From the NCBI GenBank assembly GCA_016718385.1, contig JADKDK010000008.1:372001-436000 (forward strand): a DNA stretch of 64,000 bases, in the 5' to 3' direction. Each line of letters starts with the position of its first letter. The stretch's first letter is position 1. The position numbers and the translations under genes were made by a program. Below the pieces are notes generated by a model. The model saw only the letters and a program-made list of their open reading frames with translations. It had not been told where the DNA came from and searched no databases. Shown in pieces: positions 8,911 to 19,233 of this stretch. This stretch comes from Gammaproteobacteria bacterium. GTDB taxonomy: Bacteria; Pseudomonadota; Gammaproteobacteria; Pseudomonadales; UBA5518.

Positions 8911-10038
8911 TCAGGGCGCGCGCACGTAGCCGCCGGCGCCGCTCACGATCAGCCCCTTCAGCTCCAGCCGCACCAGCGCCGCGCCGGCAGCGGCGGCGCC
9001 GAGGCCGGCTCGCTGTACGATGGTCTCGGCCGGTGTCTCCTCGAATCCCGTGGCGTCGAGCACGCGGCGCTCGTCGGCGGTGAGTGCCGCGAACGCGATG
9101 GCTGCATCACCCGTTGAGTGAGCCCCCGGTTCGGCCACTGGATCCGGTGGGCGGAAGCGATCACCGAGTGCGCGCAGCACGTCCTCGGGTGTCTCGATGA
9201 GGGCCGCGCCATTGCGCAGCAATTCGTGGCAGCCACGACTGAGCGGGCTGCGCACCGGGCCCGGCACCGCCATGACCTCGCGATCCTGTTCCAGCGCGCA
9301 CTGCGCCGTGAGCAGCGAGCCGCTCGGCAGCGCCGCCTCCACCACCAGCACACCCAGGCTGAGCCCGCTGATGATGCGGTTGCGGCGCGGAAAGTTGTGC
9401 GGCTCCGGCCTGGTGCCCGGCGCGAACTCGGTGACCAGCGCCCCGCCCTGCTCCACGATGCCGGCGGCCAGCCGCCGGTTGCGCGCGGGGTAGATCTGGT
9501 CCGGACCGGTTCCCATCACCGCGACGGTCGTGCCGCGCGCCTCGAGCGAGCCCGAGTGAGCAGCCGAATCGATCCCCAAAGCGAGACCGCTGGTGACAGT
9601 GAGCGCATACCTCGAAAGGCCCGCCGCGAACTGGAAGGCGAGTTCGCGCCCGCTGGCAGTAGGGTTGCGGCTACCGACCACCGCGACCTGTGGGCTCGCC
9701 AGTGCGGCCACCGCGCCCTCCACGAACAGCACCGGCGGCGGGCAGGCGATACGGCGCAGCAGCGGCGGATAGCCCGTGCTTGCCGCGCTCAACACCTCGA
9801 TGTTGCGGCGCAACAGCCACTCGCAGGGAGCGGCACTGCGGGGGTCGGGGCGACCGTCGAGCCCGAGCAGGGCGGACACCGTGTCGGGGCGCAACCCGAG
9901 CGCCTGCAGTCGCGCGGGCGCCAGACCCAGCGCGGCGGCTGCCGAGCCGGCGGCATCGATCAGGCGCAGGGCCGTGCCGGCACCTGCTCCCGGCAGGTCC
10001 AGCAATGAAAGACAGCAGCGGATCTCTTCTTCATGCAT
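8911..10038 (-). CDS. dprA: DNA-processing protein DprA (Smf)
   Basis: A 375-residue protein that loads RecA onto incoming single-stranded DNA during transformation. It has an N-terminal SAM-like segment, then the Rossmann-like core with VAVVGSRNPTASGRE, TVTSGLALGIDSAAH, MGTGPDQIYPARNRRLA, FPRRNRIISGLSLGVLVVEA and DREVMAVPGPVRS. A C-terminal winged-helix (DML1-like) domain occupies about residues 310-372. The ATG at 10036-10038 (MHEEEIRCC) is chosen over an upstream start that adds an unstructured stretch. It lies downstream of the LysM gene, as in Pseudomonas. Confidence 0.94.
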   Translation of the reverse strand: MHEEEIRCCLSLLDLPGAGAGTALRLIDAAGSAAAALGLAPARLQALGLRPDTVSALLGLDGRPDPRSAAPCEWLLRRNIEVLSAASTGYPPLLRRIACPPPVLFVEGAVAALASPQVAVVGSRNPTASGRELAFQFAAGLSRYALTVTSGLALGIDSAAHSGSLEARGTTVAVMGTGPDQIYPARNRRLAAGIVEQGGALVTEFAPGTRPEPHNFPRRNRIISGLSLGVLVVEAALPSGSLLTAQCALEQDREVMAVPGPVRSPLSRGCHELLRNGAALIETPEDVLRALGDRFRPPDPVAEPGAHSTGDAAIAFAALTADERRVLDATGFEETPAETIVQRAGLGAAAAGAALVRLELKGLIVSGAGGYVRAP

Positions 10039-10114
10039 GGCTCGACCTCCCTGTCGAAACGGCGCCGGCATCCTGCCGGCATAGCGGACGGGGGCGGCGA
10101 TGCCGCCCCGCGGA

Positions 10115-11143
10115 TCACGGGTTCGTGATCGTGTCCAACACCCGGATCGGGTGTTGGGCGTTCAGCACCAGGCCATAACTCATCTTTTCGAACACGCGGA
10201 AAACCATCAACACGCCCGCCGGTGTCGCGGGCAGCCTGACCAGCTCCTTGGTCACCGGGTCGCGCACGACTTCGCCGGCCTTCTTGATCGCGAGCACGTT
10301 GCCTTCCTCCAGACCCTCGCGCGCACCGCGGTTCAGCACCACGACATCCAGCCTGCCCACGTTGGCGACCCCGCCCTCGACCGCGAGGATGACGCCCGAG
10401 ACATCGCCCTGCGGCGCGCTGGGATAGAAGGTTGCCGTGATCTTCTGTTCCATTACCGGCAGCAGCCGATCCTGGGTGCGTATTTCCTTGTTGCTGCGTT
10501 CGATGGACAGCGTGCCCAGTCCGTTGTCTTCGGCGATCAGGCGGCCGCCGCCGATCTCGATCGCTTCCTTGCCGAGGATCTCTCCGGTATCCGGATCGAC
10601 GAACACCTGGCCGGAACGGAACACGCCGAAGTTCTTCTCGCCAGACGCGAAACTGCCGCGCGCGTGCAGCTGGTCGCCGGCGCCGGTGATCACGTGGCCG
10701 CTGGCGCCCGCGATCACGTAGGGCGCGGCCTCCAGTTCACCGCTGCCGACGATCCGGCTGCGGCTCAGGAAGGCGTTGATGTCCTCGAGCGGGATCGCGG
10801 GAATCGCATCCTCCAGCGCCTTGGAGCGGATTTCCGGGCTGAGCTTCACGATGCCACCGCCAGCGCGGTTGAGCACGATGCGCGGCTCGCCGTCGATGTA
10901 GACCAGCGTCAGGCGATCTCCCGGGTAGATCAAATGCGGGTTGGCGACCTGCGGGTTCGCCTGCCAGATCTCGGGCCACTTCCAGGGCTCGTTCAGGAAT
11001 CGGCCCGAGATGTCCCAAAGCGTGTCGCCACGCTGCACGACGTAGTCGTCCGGGTGATCGGGGCGCAGCATGCCAGCATCCGCCGCCAGGAGCTGGGTCG
11101 CGAGGAGGCTGCCGGCCACCAATCCAAGCAAAAGCTTCTTCAT
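10115..11143 (-). CDS. LysM-domain periplasmic protein (TsaP-like)
   Basis: A 342-residue exported protein with a signal peptide (MKKLLLGLVAGSLLATQLLAAD, cleavage near residue 21). A single LysM domain follows at about residues 32-82 (DDYVVQRGDTLWDISGRFL...NPHLIYPGDRLTL), which binds peptidoglycan. The C-terminal half is beta-rich and resembles the FlgT-like region of TsaP, the protein that anchors type IV pilus secretins. The homologous gene sits in the same place in Pseudomonas, opposite def. The start is divergent from def, so the 221-base gap carries promoters for both. The secretin link is inference from family and position. Confidence 0.82.
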   Translation of the reverse strand: MKKLLLGLVAGSLLATQLLAADAGMLRPDHPDDYVVQRGDTLWDISGRFLNEPWKWPEIWQANPQVANPHLIYPGDRLTLVYIDGEPRIVLNRAGGGIVKLSPEIRSKALEDAIPAIPLEDINAFLSRSRIVGSGELEAAPYVIAGASGHVITGAGDQLHARGSFASGEKNFGVFRSGQVFVDPDTGEILGKEAIEIGGGRLIAEDNGLGTLSIERSNKEIRTQDRLLPVMEQKITATFYPSAPQGDVSGVILAVEGGVANVGRLDVVVLNRGAREGLEEGNVLAIKKAGEVVRDPVTKELVRLPATPAGVLMVFRVFEKMSYGLVLNAQHPIRVLDTITNP

Positions 11144-11364
11144 TTAATTGTCCTTGTCCTTGCGAACATGGCCTTCCCCTCCAACGGGATGCGGCTTGGC
11201 GAAAGTGTAGTCAAAGCCGGGCAAATTGCGTATAGCCCGGCCTGCGGCGTCACGCTCGCCGCAGCATCATTCGGGTAGACTATAGGAGTAAACACAACGG
11301 CATGCGGAGCGTCGCGGTTCAAACACGCGCACGCATCGCACGACACGGGAACCCGTTCACACTC

Positions 11365-11871
11365 ATGGCCATCCTCGACATCCTCGAATTCCCCGACGCC
11401 CGGCTGCGCACCGTCGCCAAGCCTGTCGATGAGGTCGATGCGTCGGTACAGCAGTTGATCGACGACATGTTCGAGACCATGTACGCCGCACCCGGCATAG
11501 GGCTGGCGGCAACGCAGGTCAACGTGCACAGACGCGTAGTCGTGATGGACATCTCCGAGGACGGCAAGCAGCCGCTGGTCTTCATCAACCCGGAAGTCCG
11601 CGTGCTCGAGGGCGGCACGCGGGAGTACAGCGAGGGCTGCCTGTCCGTGCCAGGCTTCCACGAACTCGTGATGCGGCCGGAAAACATCGTTGTCAGCGCA
11701 CTGGATCGTGACGGCAATCCCTTCGAGTTGCATCCCGACGGCCTGCTCGCGGTGTGCATCCAGCATGAGCTCGACCACCTGAACGGCAAGCTGTTCGTCG
11801 ACTACCTCTCGAATCTCAAGCGCCAGCGCATCCGCAGCAAGCTCGAAAAGCTGCACCGCCAGCCGGCCTGA
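11365..11871 (+). CDS. def: Peptide deformylase
   Basis: A 168-residue metalloenzyme that removes the formyl group from nascent N-terminal fMet. All three motifs are present: GIGLAATQV at about residue 45, EGCLSVP at about 88 (metal-binding Cys) and QHELDHLNG at about 132 (two metal histidines and the catalytic glutamate). The ATG at 11365 ([15 protein letters not shown]) gives the normal length (E. coli 169); the frame extends 21 residues upstream without family similarity. It is paired with fmt, 18 bases downstream, giving the formylation-deformylation pair. Confidence 0.96.
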   Translation: MAILDILEFPDARLRTVAKPVDEVDASVQQLIDDMFETMYAAPGIGLAATQVNVHRRVVVMDISEDGKQPLVFINPEVRVLEGGTREYSEGCLSVPGFHELVMRPENIVVSALDRDGNPFELHPDGLLAVCIQHELDHLNGKLFVDYLSNLKRQRIRSKLEKLHRQPA

Positions 11872-11889
11872 CTCCCCGGAGACCCGCCT

Positions 11890-12852
11890 GTGTCGGCCAG
11901 CCCGCTGCGCATCGTCTTCGCCGGCACCCCGGAGTTTGCGCACTTCATCCTGGGCGCGCTGCTGGATGCCCCGGACTGCGAGGTCCTGGCGGCATACACA
12001 CAGCCCGACCGCCCCGCCGGCCGCGGCCGTCGCCTGCAACCCTCGCCGGTAAAGGAATTCGCACGCGCGCGCGGCATCCGGGTGTTCCAGCCGGTGTCGC
12101 TGAAAGATGCCGCCGCGCTGCAGGAGCTCGCGACACTCGCGCCCGACGTGATGATCGTCGCAGCCTACGGGCTGATCCTGCCGCCCGCCGTGCTCGCGAT
12201 TCCGCGCCACGGTTGCATCAACGTGCACGCCTCGGTGCTGCCGCGTTGGCGCGGCGCGGCGCCGATCGAGCGCGCGATCGAGGCCGGCGACACCAGCAGC
12301 GGCGTCACGATCATGCAGATGGACGCGGGCCTGGATACCGGTGCGATGCTGCTGGTGCGCGAATGCCCGGTCATGACGACCGATACCGGCGCGACGCTGC
12401 GCGAGCGCCTCGGTGCACTGGGCGCCGAGGCCCTGCTCGAGGCGCTCGCATTGTTGCGCGCCGGCCGCCTCGAGCCCGTCGCGCAAGACGACGCGCTGGC
12501 GACCTACGCAAGCAAGCTGCGCCGCGAGGAAGCCGAGATCGACTGGCAACTCGATGCCGCCGCGATCGCTCGGCGCGTGCGCGCCTTCAATCCGGCCAAC
12601 GTGTGCCAGACCTCGGTGGACGGTCAGATACTGCGGGTGTGGCTGGCCGAAGCCACCGACAGCACCACCACCGCCGCGCCGGGCTGCATCCTACGCAGCG
12701 ACCGCCACGGCATTCTCGTGGCCTGCGGCAGCGCCGCGCTGCTGCTGACGCGGCTGCAGTTCGCCGGCGGCAAGGTCATGGACGCACAGGCGTTGCTGAA
12801 CGGCCGTGGCGAACTTTTCCGCTCGGGCACCGTGCTCGGTGCGGCCCCCTGA
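11890..12852 (+). CDS. fmt: Methionyl-tRNA formyltransferase
   Basis: A 320-residue enzyme that formylates initiator Met-tRNA with 10-formyl-THF. It shows RIVFAGTPEFA at the N-terminus, HASVLPRWRGAAPIERAI (catalytic Asn/His region), and TGVTIMQMDAGLDTG-like SSGVTIMQMDAGLDTG at about residue 140. The C-terminal OB-like domain covers about residues 210-315. The start is GTG at 11890. It ends two bases before rsmB begins, so def-fmt-rsmB-trkA reads as one operon. Confidence 0.95.
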   Translation: MSASPLRIVFAGTPEFAHFILGALLDAPDCEVLAAYTQPDRPAGRGRRLQPSPVKEFARARGIRVFQPVSLKDAAALQELATLAPDVMIVAAYGLILPPAVLAIPRHGCINVHASVLPRWRGAAPIERAIEAGDTSSGVTIMQMDAGLDTGAMLLVRECPVMTTDTGATLRERLGALGAEALLEALALLRAGRLEPVAQDDALATYASKLRREEAEIDWQLDAAAIARRVRAFNPANVCQTSVDGQILRVWLAEATDSTTTAAPGCILRSDRHGILVACGSAALLLTRLQFAGGKVMDAQALLNGRGELFRSGTVLGAAP

Positions 12853-12854
12853 CC

Positions 12855-14159
12855 ATGCCCCGCACCTGCGCCGCACGCACCATCGCCACCGTCATCGGCA
12901 ACGGGATCACGCTGGACGAAGCCCTCGAGCGCTCCTGCGGCTCGCTCGAGGGCCGCGACCGCGCGCTGGCTCGCGAGATTGCCTTCGGCGTATGCCGGCG
13001 CTACTTCGAACTCGAAGCGCTGCTCGCGCAACTGATGGATCGACCGCTGAAGTCGCGCGACGTCGACGTGCGCGCGCTGTTGCTGGTCGGGCTTTACCAG
13101 CTGCGCCACCTGCGGGTGCCCGACCATGCCGCGGTCAGCGAAACGGTGGCGGTCAGCAAGCCGCTCGGCAAACCCTGGGCGCGTGGCCTGGTGAACGCGG
13201 TGCTGCGCGCCTACCTGGCGCGCGCCGATCAACTGGACGCCGCACTGACCCCGGCGCAGCGCGCGGCGCATCCGCCGTGGCTGCTGCAGGCGCTCGAACA
13301 CGCCTGGCCGGAGCAGCTGGCCGGCATCCTCGCGGCCAACAACGCCGCGCCGCCGATGACACTGCGCGTGAACGCCGCCCGCACCACGCGCGAGGCCTGG
13401 CTCGCCGCGGCACGCGAGGCCGGCATCGAGGCGCGCGCCTGCGCTTTGGCCGAGGACGGCGTCGTGCTCTCCCAGCCGCTCGATGTGGCCCAGCTCCCCG
13501 GTTTCGCCGAGGGCCTGGTCAGCGTGCAGGACGAGGGCGCGCAACTCGCCGCGGTGCTGCTCGGCTGCGCCGATGGCGAGCGCATCCTGGATGCCTGCGC
13601 CGCGCCGGGCGGCAAGGCCTGCCACCTGCTCGAGCGCCATGCCGGCATCACACTGGTCGCGCTCGACAGCAGCGCGCCGCGCCTCGCGCGCGTGCAGCAG
13701 AACCTGCAGCGGCTGCAGTTCGAGGCCACGCTTGCCTGCGGCGATGCCGCCGACCCGGGTGCGTGGTGGGACGGCCGACCCTTCGACCGCATCCTCGTGG
13801 ATGCACCCTGCTCCGGCACCGGCGTGATCCGCCGCCACCCCGACATCCGCATCCTGCGCAGCGCGGCACAGATAAAAGATGCTGCGACACTGCAGCTGGC
13901 GATACTGCGCGGCCTGTGGCGATGCCTGAAGCCGGGCGGCACCCTGCTCTACAGCACCTGCTCGGTGCTGCCGCAGGAAAACGAAGCCACGATCGCGGCA
14001 TTCCTCGCCTCGATACCGCAAGCGCAGGAAGAGCCGCTCGACATCGACTGCGGCATCGCGCGCAGCCACGGCCGACAGCTCCTGCCCACGGTGAGCGAGC
14101 ACGACGGTTTCTTCTACGCGCGGCTGCGCAAGCCCGGCGCGTCCTCCTCCACACCCTGA
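12855..14159 (+). CDS. rsmB: 16S rRNA (cytosine-967-C5)-methyltransferase
   Basis: A 434-residue enzyme that methylates C967 of 16S rRNA with SAM. An N-terminal NusB-like RNA-binding domain (about residues 1-140, including VPDHAAVSETV) precedes the methyltransferase domain. The latter has LDACAAPGGKACHLLE (SAM site), LVDAPCSGTGVIRRHPDI (first catalytic-region cysteine) and LLYSTCSVLPQENE (nucleophilic cysteine). The start ATG is two bases after the fmt stop. The open frame extends far upstream inside fmt, but no homology supports that. Confidence 0.95.
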   Translation: MPRTCAARTIATVIGNGITLDEALERSCGSLEGRDRALAREIAFGVCRRYFELEALLAQLMDRPLKSRDVDVRALLLVGLYQLRHLRVPDHAAVSETVAVSKPLGKPWARGLVNAVLRAYLARADQLDAALTPAQRAAHPPWLLQALEHAWPEQLAGILAANNAAPPMTLRVNAARTTREAWLAAAREAGIEARACALAEDGVVLSQPLDVAQLPGFAEGLVSVQDEGAQLAAVLLGCADGERILDACAAPGGKACHLLERHAGITLVALDSSAPRLARVQQNLQRLQFEATLACGDAADPGAWWDGRPFDRILVDAPCSGTGVIRRHPDIRILRSAAQIKDAATLQLAILRGLWRCLKPGGTLLYSTCSVLPQENEATIAAFLASIPQAQEEPLDIDCGIARSHGRQLLPTVSEHDGFFYARLRKPGASSSTP

Positions 14160-14174
14160 ACGGCGGCAGCCATC

Positions 14175-15548
14175 ATGAAGATCATCATCGTCGGCGCGGG
14201 TCAGGTGGGCGGTACGCTCGCCGAGCACCTGGCGAGCGAGCGCAACGACATCACGCTGATCGACAAGGACAGCAACCGCCTGCGCGAGCTGCAGGACCGG
14301 CTCGACATCGGCACGGTCGCCGGGCATGGCTCGCACCCCGGCGTGCTGGCGCGCGCCGGCGCCGAGGACGCCGAGATGCTGATCGCGGTGACCGACAGCG
14401 ACGAGATCAACATGGTGGCCTGCCAGGTCGCGCATTCGATGTTCCGCACGCCCCAGCGTATCGCCCGCATCCGCAGCCATGCCTACACCCAGCACGCCTC
14501 GCTGTTCAGCAAGGAGGCGTTTCCGATCGACGTGATCATCAGCCCCGAGAACCTGGTGACCCACGCGATCGAGCGGCTGATCGAGTATCCAGGCGCCGTG
14601 CAGGTGCTGGATTTCGCCGATGGCAAGGCGCAGCTGGTGGGCATGAAGGCCTATCACGGCGGGCCGATGGTAGGGCAGCAGCTCACCGAGATCCGCAAAC
14701 GCATGCCGAACGCCGACACGCGCGTGGCGGCAATCTTTCGCCGCAATCGCCCGATCCTGCCCGAGGGCAGCACCGTGATCGAGGCCGATGACGACGTGTT
14801 CTTCATCGCCGCCCGCGAGCACATCCGCCAGGTGATGTCGGAGCTGCGCCGCATCGACAATCCGTACAAGCGCGTGATGATCGCCGGCGGCGGCAACATC
14901 GGCATGCGTCTGGCGGAAACGATCGAGTCGCGCTACGCGGTGAAGGTGATCGAGATGCACCCCGAGCGCTGCAAGCTGCTGAGCGAACGCCTGCAGCATG
15001 GCATCGCGCTGCGCGGAAGCGCGTCGGACCGCGAACTGCTGATCGCCGAGAACGTCGAGGACACCGACGTATTCTGCGCGCTGACCAACGACGACGAGAT
15101 CAACATCATGTCCTCGCTGCTGGCGAAACGCCTCGGCGCGGCGAAGGTGATCACGCTGATCGGCAACCCTGCCTACGTCGACCTGGTGCAGGGTGTGGAC
15201 ATCGACATCGCCATCTCGCCGCAGCAGGTCACCATCGGCAGCCTGCTGACACACGTGAGGCGCGGGCACATGACCAATGTATACCGTCTGCGCCGCGGCG
15301 CGGCCGAGGCGCTGGAGATCGTGGCGCACGGGGATTCGAGCAACTCCAAGGTCGTGGGTAAGGCGCTCGGGGACATCAAGCTTCCCGAGGGCGTCACCAT
15401 CGGCGCCATCGTGCGCGGCAGCGAGGTGTTGATCGCGCACCGCCACGTGAAGGTCCAGACCGACGACCACGTGATCATGTTCCTCGTCGACAAGAGCCGC
15501 ACGCGCGAGGTCGAAAAGCTGTTCCAGGTGGGATTCGGCTTCTTCTAG
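14175..15548 (+). CDS. trkA: Trk system potassium uptake protein TrkA
   Basis: A 457-residue cytoplasmic regulator of Trk potassium channels. It is a tandem duplication: two RCK N-domains with nucleotide sites [16 protein letters not shown] (residues about 4-19) and [16 protein letters not shown] (about 235-250), each followed by a TrkA-C domain. Binding of NAD(H) or ATP to these domains gates the membrane subunit TrkH/TrkG, which is not in the window. It starts 15 bases after rsmB, the usual gammaproteobacterial arrangement, and is probably the last gene of the operon. Confidence 0.95.
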   Translation: MKIIIVGAGQVGGTLAEHLASERNDITLIDKDSNRLRELQDRLDIGTVAGHGSHPGVLARAGAEDAEMLIAVTDSDEINMVACQVAHSMFRTPQRIARIRSHAYTQHASLFSKEAFPIDVIISPENLVTHAIERLIEYPGAVQVLDFADGKAQLVGMKAYHGGPMVGQQLTEIRKRMPNADTRVAAIFRRNRPILPEGSTVIEADDDVFFIAAREHIRQVMSELRRIDNPYKRVMIAGGGNIGMRLAETIESRYAVKVIEMHPERCKLLSERLQHGIALRGSASDRELLIAENVEDTDVFCALTNDDEINIMSSLLAKRLGAAKVITLIGNPAYVDLVQGVDIDIAISPQQVTIGSLLTHVRRGHMTNVYRLRRGAAEALEIVAHGDSSNSKVVGKALGDIKLPEGVTIGAIVRGSEVLIAHRHVKVQTDDHVIMFLVDKSRTREVEKLFQVGFGFF

Positions 15549-15611
15549 CAGATCCTGCCCTCGCGACGGATCGCGCACTAGTTGCAGTCGTCCCTCCCGG
15601 CGGTTGTCTCC

Positions 15612-15617
15612 TATAAT
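15612..15617 (+). promoter_or_regulatory. Candidate -10 element ahead of glyQ
   Basis: This is a perfect TATAAT, 38 bases before the glyQ ATG. The hexamer 17 bases upstream is CGTCCC, a poor -35; TTGCAG at 15582-15587 is 24 bases away, too far for a standard spacer. The -10 match is clear, the full promoter is not. Confidence 0.45.
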
Positions 15618-15655
15618 GGGCGCCCTTTTTTCGCCAGCCCGACAACGAGCGACAC

Positions 15656-16609
15656 ATGGCATCAGCTATCTCCCCCGCGGCGCCCGCGACTTTCCAGGAG
15701 CTCATCCTCGCGCTACAGCAATACTGGTCCCGCCAGGGCTGCGTGATCCTGCAACCGCTGGACATGGAGGTGGGCGCGGGAACTTTCCATCCCGCCACCT
15801 TCCTGCGCTCGATCGGTCCCGAGAACTGGAACGCTGCCTACGTGCAGCCCTCGCGCCGCCCGAAGGATGGCCGTTACGGCGAGAACCCGAACCGGCTGCA
15901 GCACTACTACCAGTTCCAGGTCGTGATGAAACCTTCGCCGGACGATTTCCAGGAACGCTACATCGAATCGCTGCGTTTCCTCGGTATCGACCCCTCGGTG
16001 CACGACATCCGCTTCGTCGAGGACAACTGGGAGTCACCGACACTGGGCGCGTGGGGTCTGGGCTGGGAGGTGTGGCTGAACGGCATGGAAGTGACGCAGT
16101 TCACCTACTTCCAGCAGGTCGGCGGCCTCGAGTGTTTCCCGGTAACGGGCGAGATCACCTACGGCATCGAGCGCATCGCGATGTACCTGCAGGGTGTCGA
16201 CAGCGTGTACGACCTGCTGTGGGCGCACGGCCCGCAGGGGCAGGTGACCTATGGCGACGTGTTTCACCAGAACGAAGTCGAGATGTCGCGCTACAACTTC
16301 GAAGAGGCCGATGTGCCCTTCCTCTTCGCCAGCTTCGACAAGCACGAGGGCGAGTGCCAGCGCCTGATCGAAATGCAGCTGCCGCTGCCAGCCTACGAGC
16401 AGGTGCTGAAGGCCTCGCATACCTTCAACCTGCTCGATGCGCGCCACGCCATCTCGGTGACCGAACGCCAGCGCTTCATACTGCGCGTGCGCACGCTGGC
16501 ACGCGCTGTCGCGCAGAGTTACTTCGACATGCGCAAGGCTCTCGGCTTCCCGCAGGCCAGCGAGCAGCTGCGCCGCGAGTTGCTGGCCGCCGAGGAGACC
16601 GCCGGATGA
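15656..16609 (+). CDS. glyQ: Glycyl-tRNA synthetase alpha subunit
   Basis: A 317-residue catalytic subunit of the bacterial alpha2-beta2 glycyl-tRNA synthetase, which charges tRNA-Gly. It begins with [20 protein letters not shown] and carries the class II signatures [36 protein letters not shown], and [19 protein letters not shown]. Length is slightly above E. coli (303) because of a short N-terminal extension. Its stop overlaps the glyS start (ATGA), so the two subunits are translated together. Confidence 0.96.
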   Translation: MASAISPAAPATFQELILALQQYWSRQGCVILQPLDMEVGAGTFHPATFLRSIGPENWNAAYVQPSRRPKDGRYGENPNRLQHYYQFQVVMKPSPDDFQERYIESLRFLGIDPSVHDIRFVEDNWESPTLGAWGLGWEVWLNGMEVTQFTYFQQVGGLECFPVTGEITYGIERIAMYLQGVDSVYDLLWAHGPQGQVTYGDVFHQNEVEMSRYNFEEADVPFLFASFDKHEGECQRLIEMQLPLPAYEQVLKASHTFNLLDARHAISVTERQRFILRVRTLARAVAQSYFDMRKALGFPQASEQLRRELLAAEETAG

Positions 16610-18688
16610 GCGCCGATACCCTGCTGATCGAGATCGGCACCGAGGAGCTCCCGCCCACCAGCCTGCGCACGCTCGGTGAATCCCTGCACAGCGAGCTGCT
16701 CGTGCGTCTCGACGAACAGCGCATCGAGCACGGCGCCTCGCGCTGGTTTGCCAGCCCGCGCCGCCTGGCAGTATCGATCGACGCGCTCGACGCCTCGCAG
16801 CCCGATTCGATGGTGGAAAAGCTCGGGCCCGCGGTATCGGCCGCCTTCGACGCCGATGGCAAGCCAACGGGCGCCGCGCTCGGGTTTGCGCGTGGCTGTG
16901 GCGTCGAGGTCGATGCACTGCTGCGCGTTCCCGGCGAGAAGGGCGAGCGCCTTGCGCATCGCCAGCACGTTGCGGGCAAGGCGACGGCCACGCTGCTGCC
17001 CGCGCTGCTCGAGAGTGCGCTCGCCGCATTGCCGATCGCAAAGCGCATGCGCTGGGGTGCGCGGCGCGCGGAATTCGTGCGTCCCGTGCACTGGATCGTC
17101 ATGCTTTACGGCAGCACCGTGGTGCCGGGCGAAGTGCTCGGCATCGAGACCGGCCGCGAGACTCGCGGCCATCGCGTGCACGGAGCCGCGCGCATCACGC
17201 TGGAATGTGCCGCCGATTACGAGAGCGCTCTGCGCGATCAGGGCTGCGTCATCGCCGACTACGCGACACGGCGCGCCGATGTCGCGGCGCAGGTACGCGC
17301 CAGGGCCGCCGAGCTCGGCGGCATTGCCGTCATCGACGAAGCATTGCTGGACGAAGTGAGCAGCCTGGTCGAATGGCCGCGCGCGCTGGCGGGCCGCTTC
17401 GAGGAACGCTTCCTCGAGGTACCGGCCGAAGCGCTGGTCTCCTCGATGAAGCAGCACCAGAAGTACTTCCACCTGGTGGATGCCACGGGCGCTTTGCTGC
17501 CGTACTTCATCACGGTGTCGAACATCGACAGCAGCGATACGCAGAAGGTGGTCGACGGCAACGAACGCGTGATCCGTCCGCGCCTGACCGATGCCGCGTT
17601 CTTCTTCGCGCAGGACAAGCAGTCCACGCTGGAAGCACGGCGCGAACGCCTGCGCAACATCGTGTTCCAGACGGAACTTGGCAGTCTCTGGGACAAGACC
17701 GAGCGCGTGGCGGCGCTCGCGCGTGCGATCGGCACGGAACTCGGCGCCGATCCTTCGCTGTGCGCGCGCGCCGCAGTGCTCGGCAAGTCGGACCTGGTGT
17801 CCGAGATGGTGCTGGAGTTCGATGAACTGCAGGGCATCATGGGCAGCTATTACGCGCTGCACGATGGCGAGGATCCCGCGGTCGCGCAGGCGCTCACCGA
17901 GCAGTACCTGCCGCGCCATGCCGGCGATGCGCTGGCGCAGGGCAAGGTCGGCATCGCGCTGGCGCTGGCCGATCGCCTCGACACGCTGACCGGTATCTTC
18001 GGCATCGGCCAGCCGCCAACCGGCTCGCGCGATCCCCTTCGCGCTGCGCCGCGCCGCGCTCGGCCTGCTGCGCACGATCATCGAGAACAACCTCGCGCTC
18101 GACCTGCAGCCGCTGCTGGCGCTGGCGGCGAAGGGGCACGCGAAGCTCGCGAAACGCGACACCGTCGTCGACAGCGTGCGCGACTACATCTTCGAGCGCC
18201 TGCGCGCGTGGTATGGCGACGCCGGCATCGCGGTCGAGTGCTTCCTGGCCGTGCAGGCGCGCAATGTGACGCGACCGCTGGATTTCGATCGGCGCGTGCG
18301 CGCGGTGGCGCAATTCACCGCGCTGTCCGAAGCCGCCGCACTGGCCGCGGCGAACAAGCGCGTGGCGAACATCCTCGCGAAGCAGGCGTCCGGCGATATT
18401 CCCGTTGCCGTCGACAGCGCGTTGCTGCTGGAACCGGCGGAAGTTGCGCTGGCCGCGGATCTCGACAATCGGCTGTCGCTCACGCAACCACTGCTCGCCA
18501 ACGGCGACTATGCGGGCGTGCTGCGCGAGCTCGCGGGGCTGCGCACAACGGTAGATGACTTCTTCGACAAGGTGCTGGTGAACTGCGACGACGAACGGCT
18601 GCGCGCCAACCGCTTCGCGCTGCTGGCACGGTTGCGCGAAGCGTTCCTTGGAGTGGCGGATATTTCATTGCTGGCGGTCAGCGCATGA
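16606..18688 (+). pseudogene. glyS: Glycyl-tRNA synthetase beta subunit, frameshifted
   Basis: The frame starting [20 protein letters not shown] codes for a normal beta subunit up to [15 protein letters not shown], then changes to nonsense. The expected continuation, [20 protein letters not shown], resumes in the next frame and runs to the correct C-terminus at 18688 ([20 protein letters not shown]). The break is a run of four C at 18034-18037 where three would keep the frame. With one C removed the product is 693 residues, a normal length (E. coli 689). The beta subunit is essential for glycine charging, so a sequencing or assembly error is more likely than a real inactivation. It overlaps gmhB by four bases. 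Confidence 0.9.
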
Positions 18689-19226
18689 AATTCGTGCTGC
18701 TGGATCGCGACGGCGTGATCAATTTCGATTCCGACGACTACATCAGGAGCGCGGACGAGTGGCTGCCGATTCCCGGCAGCATCGAGGCAATCGCGTCGCT
18801 GTCGCGGGCAGGATTCGAAGTCGTGGTGGTGACCAACCAGTCCGGCCTGTCGCGCGGTTTCTTCGGGCTGGACGAACTCGAGGCGATGCACGCGAAGATG
18901 CGTGCGCTGGTGGAAGCGCAGGGCGGCACGATCGGCGGCATCTACTACTGCCGCACCTGCCGCAAGACAACTGCAACTGCCGCAAGCCGCGGACCGGCCT
19001 GCTGGACGCCGTCGAGCAGGATTACGGTTGTACCGTGGCAGGCAGCGTCCTGGTGGGAGACTCCATGAAAGACATCGAGCTCGCGCGGCGCAAGCATTGC
19101 CGTCCCGTGCTGGTGCGCAGCGGCAACGGCGCAAAGACGCTCGCCTCGCCCGGCTCGGCCGGTGACGATGTGCGCGTGTTCGACGACCTTGCCGCCGCAG
19201 CGGCCGCCATCCTCGACGAGAGATAG
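18685..19226 (+). pseudogene. gmhB: D-glycero-beta-D-manno-heptose-1,7-bisphosphate 7-phosphatase, frameshifted
   Basis: This HAD-family phosphatase of LPS heptose synthesis starts MKFVLLDRDGVIN, with the nucleophile motif DRDG, then VVVTNQSGLSRGFF. After GGIYYC at about residue 89 the frame goes wrong: the expected PHLPQDNCNCRKPRTGLL (zinc loop) is in another frame, which continues with VLVGDSMKDIELARR and ends at 19226. One C is missing at about 18951-18952 (CC instead of CCC). With the base restored the protein is 180 residues, close to E. coli GmhB (191). It sits between glyS and plsC as in Pseudomonas. A sequencing error is the simplest explanation. Confidence 0.88.
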
Positions 19227-19233
19227 CCGCACG

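Noticed and set aside
10091..10109. GGGGCGGC...GCCGCCCC hairpin between the LysM gene and dprA as a terminator
   Set aside because: It has no T-run on the minus strand and the genes look like one transcription unit; such GC-rich stems arise easily at this base composition.
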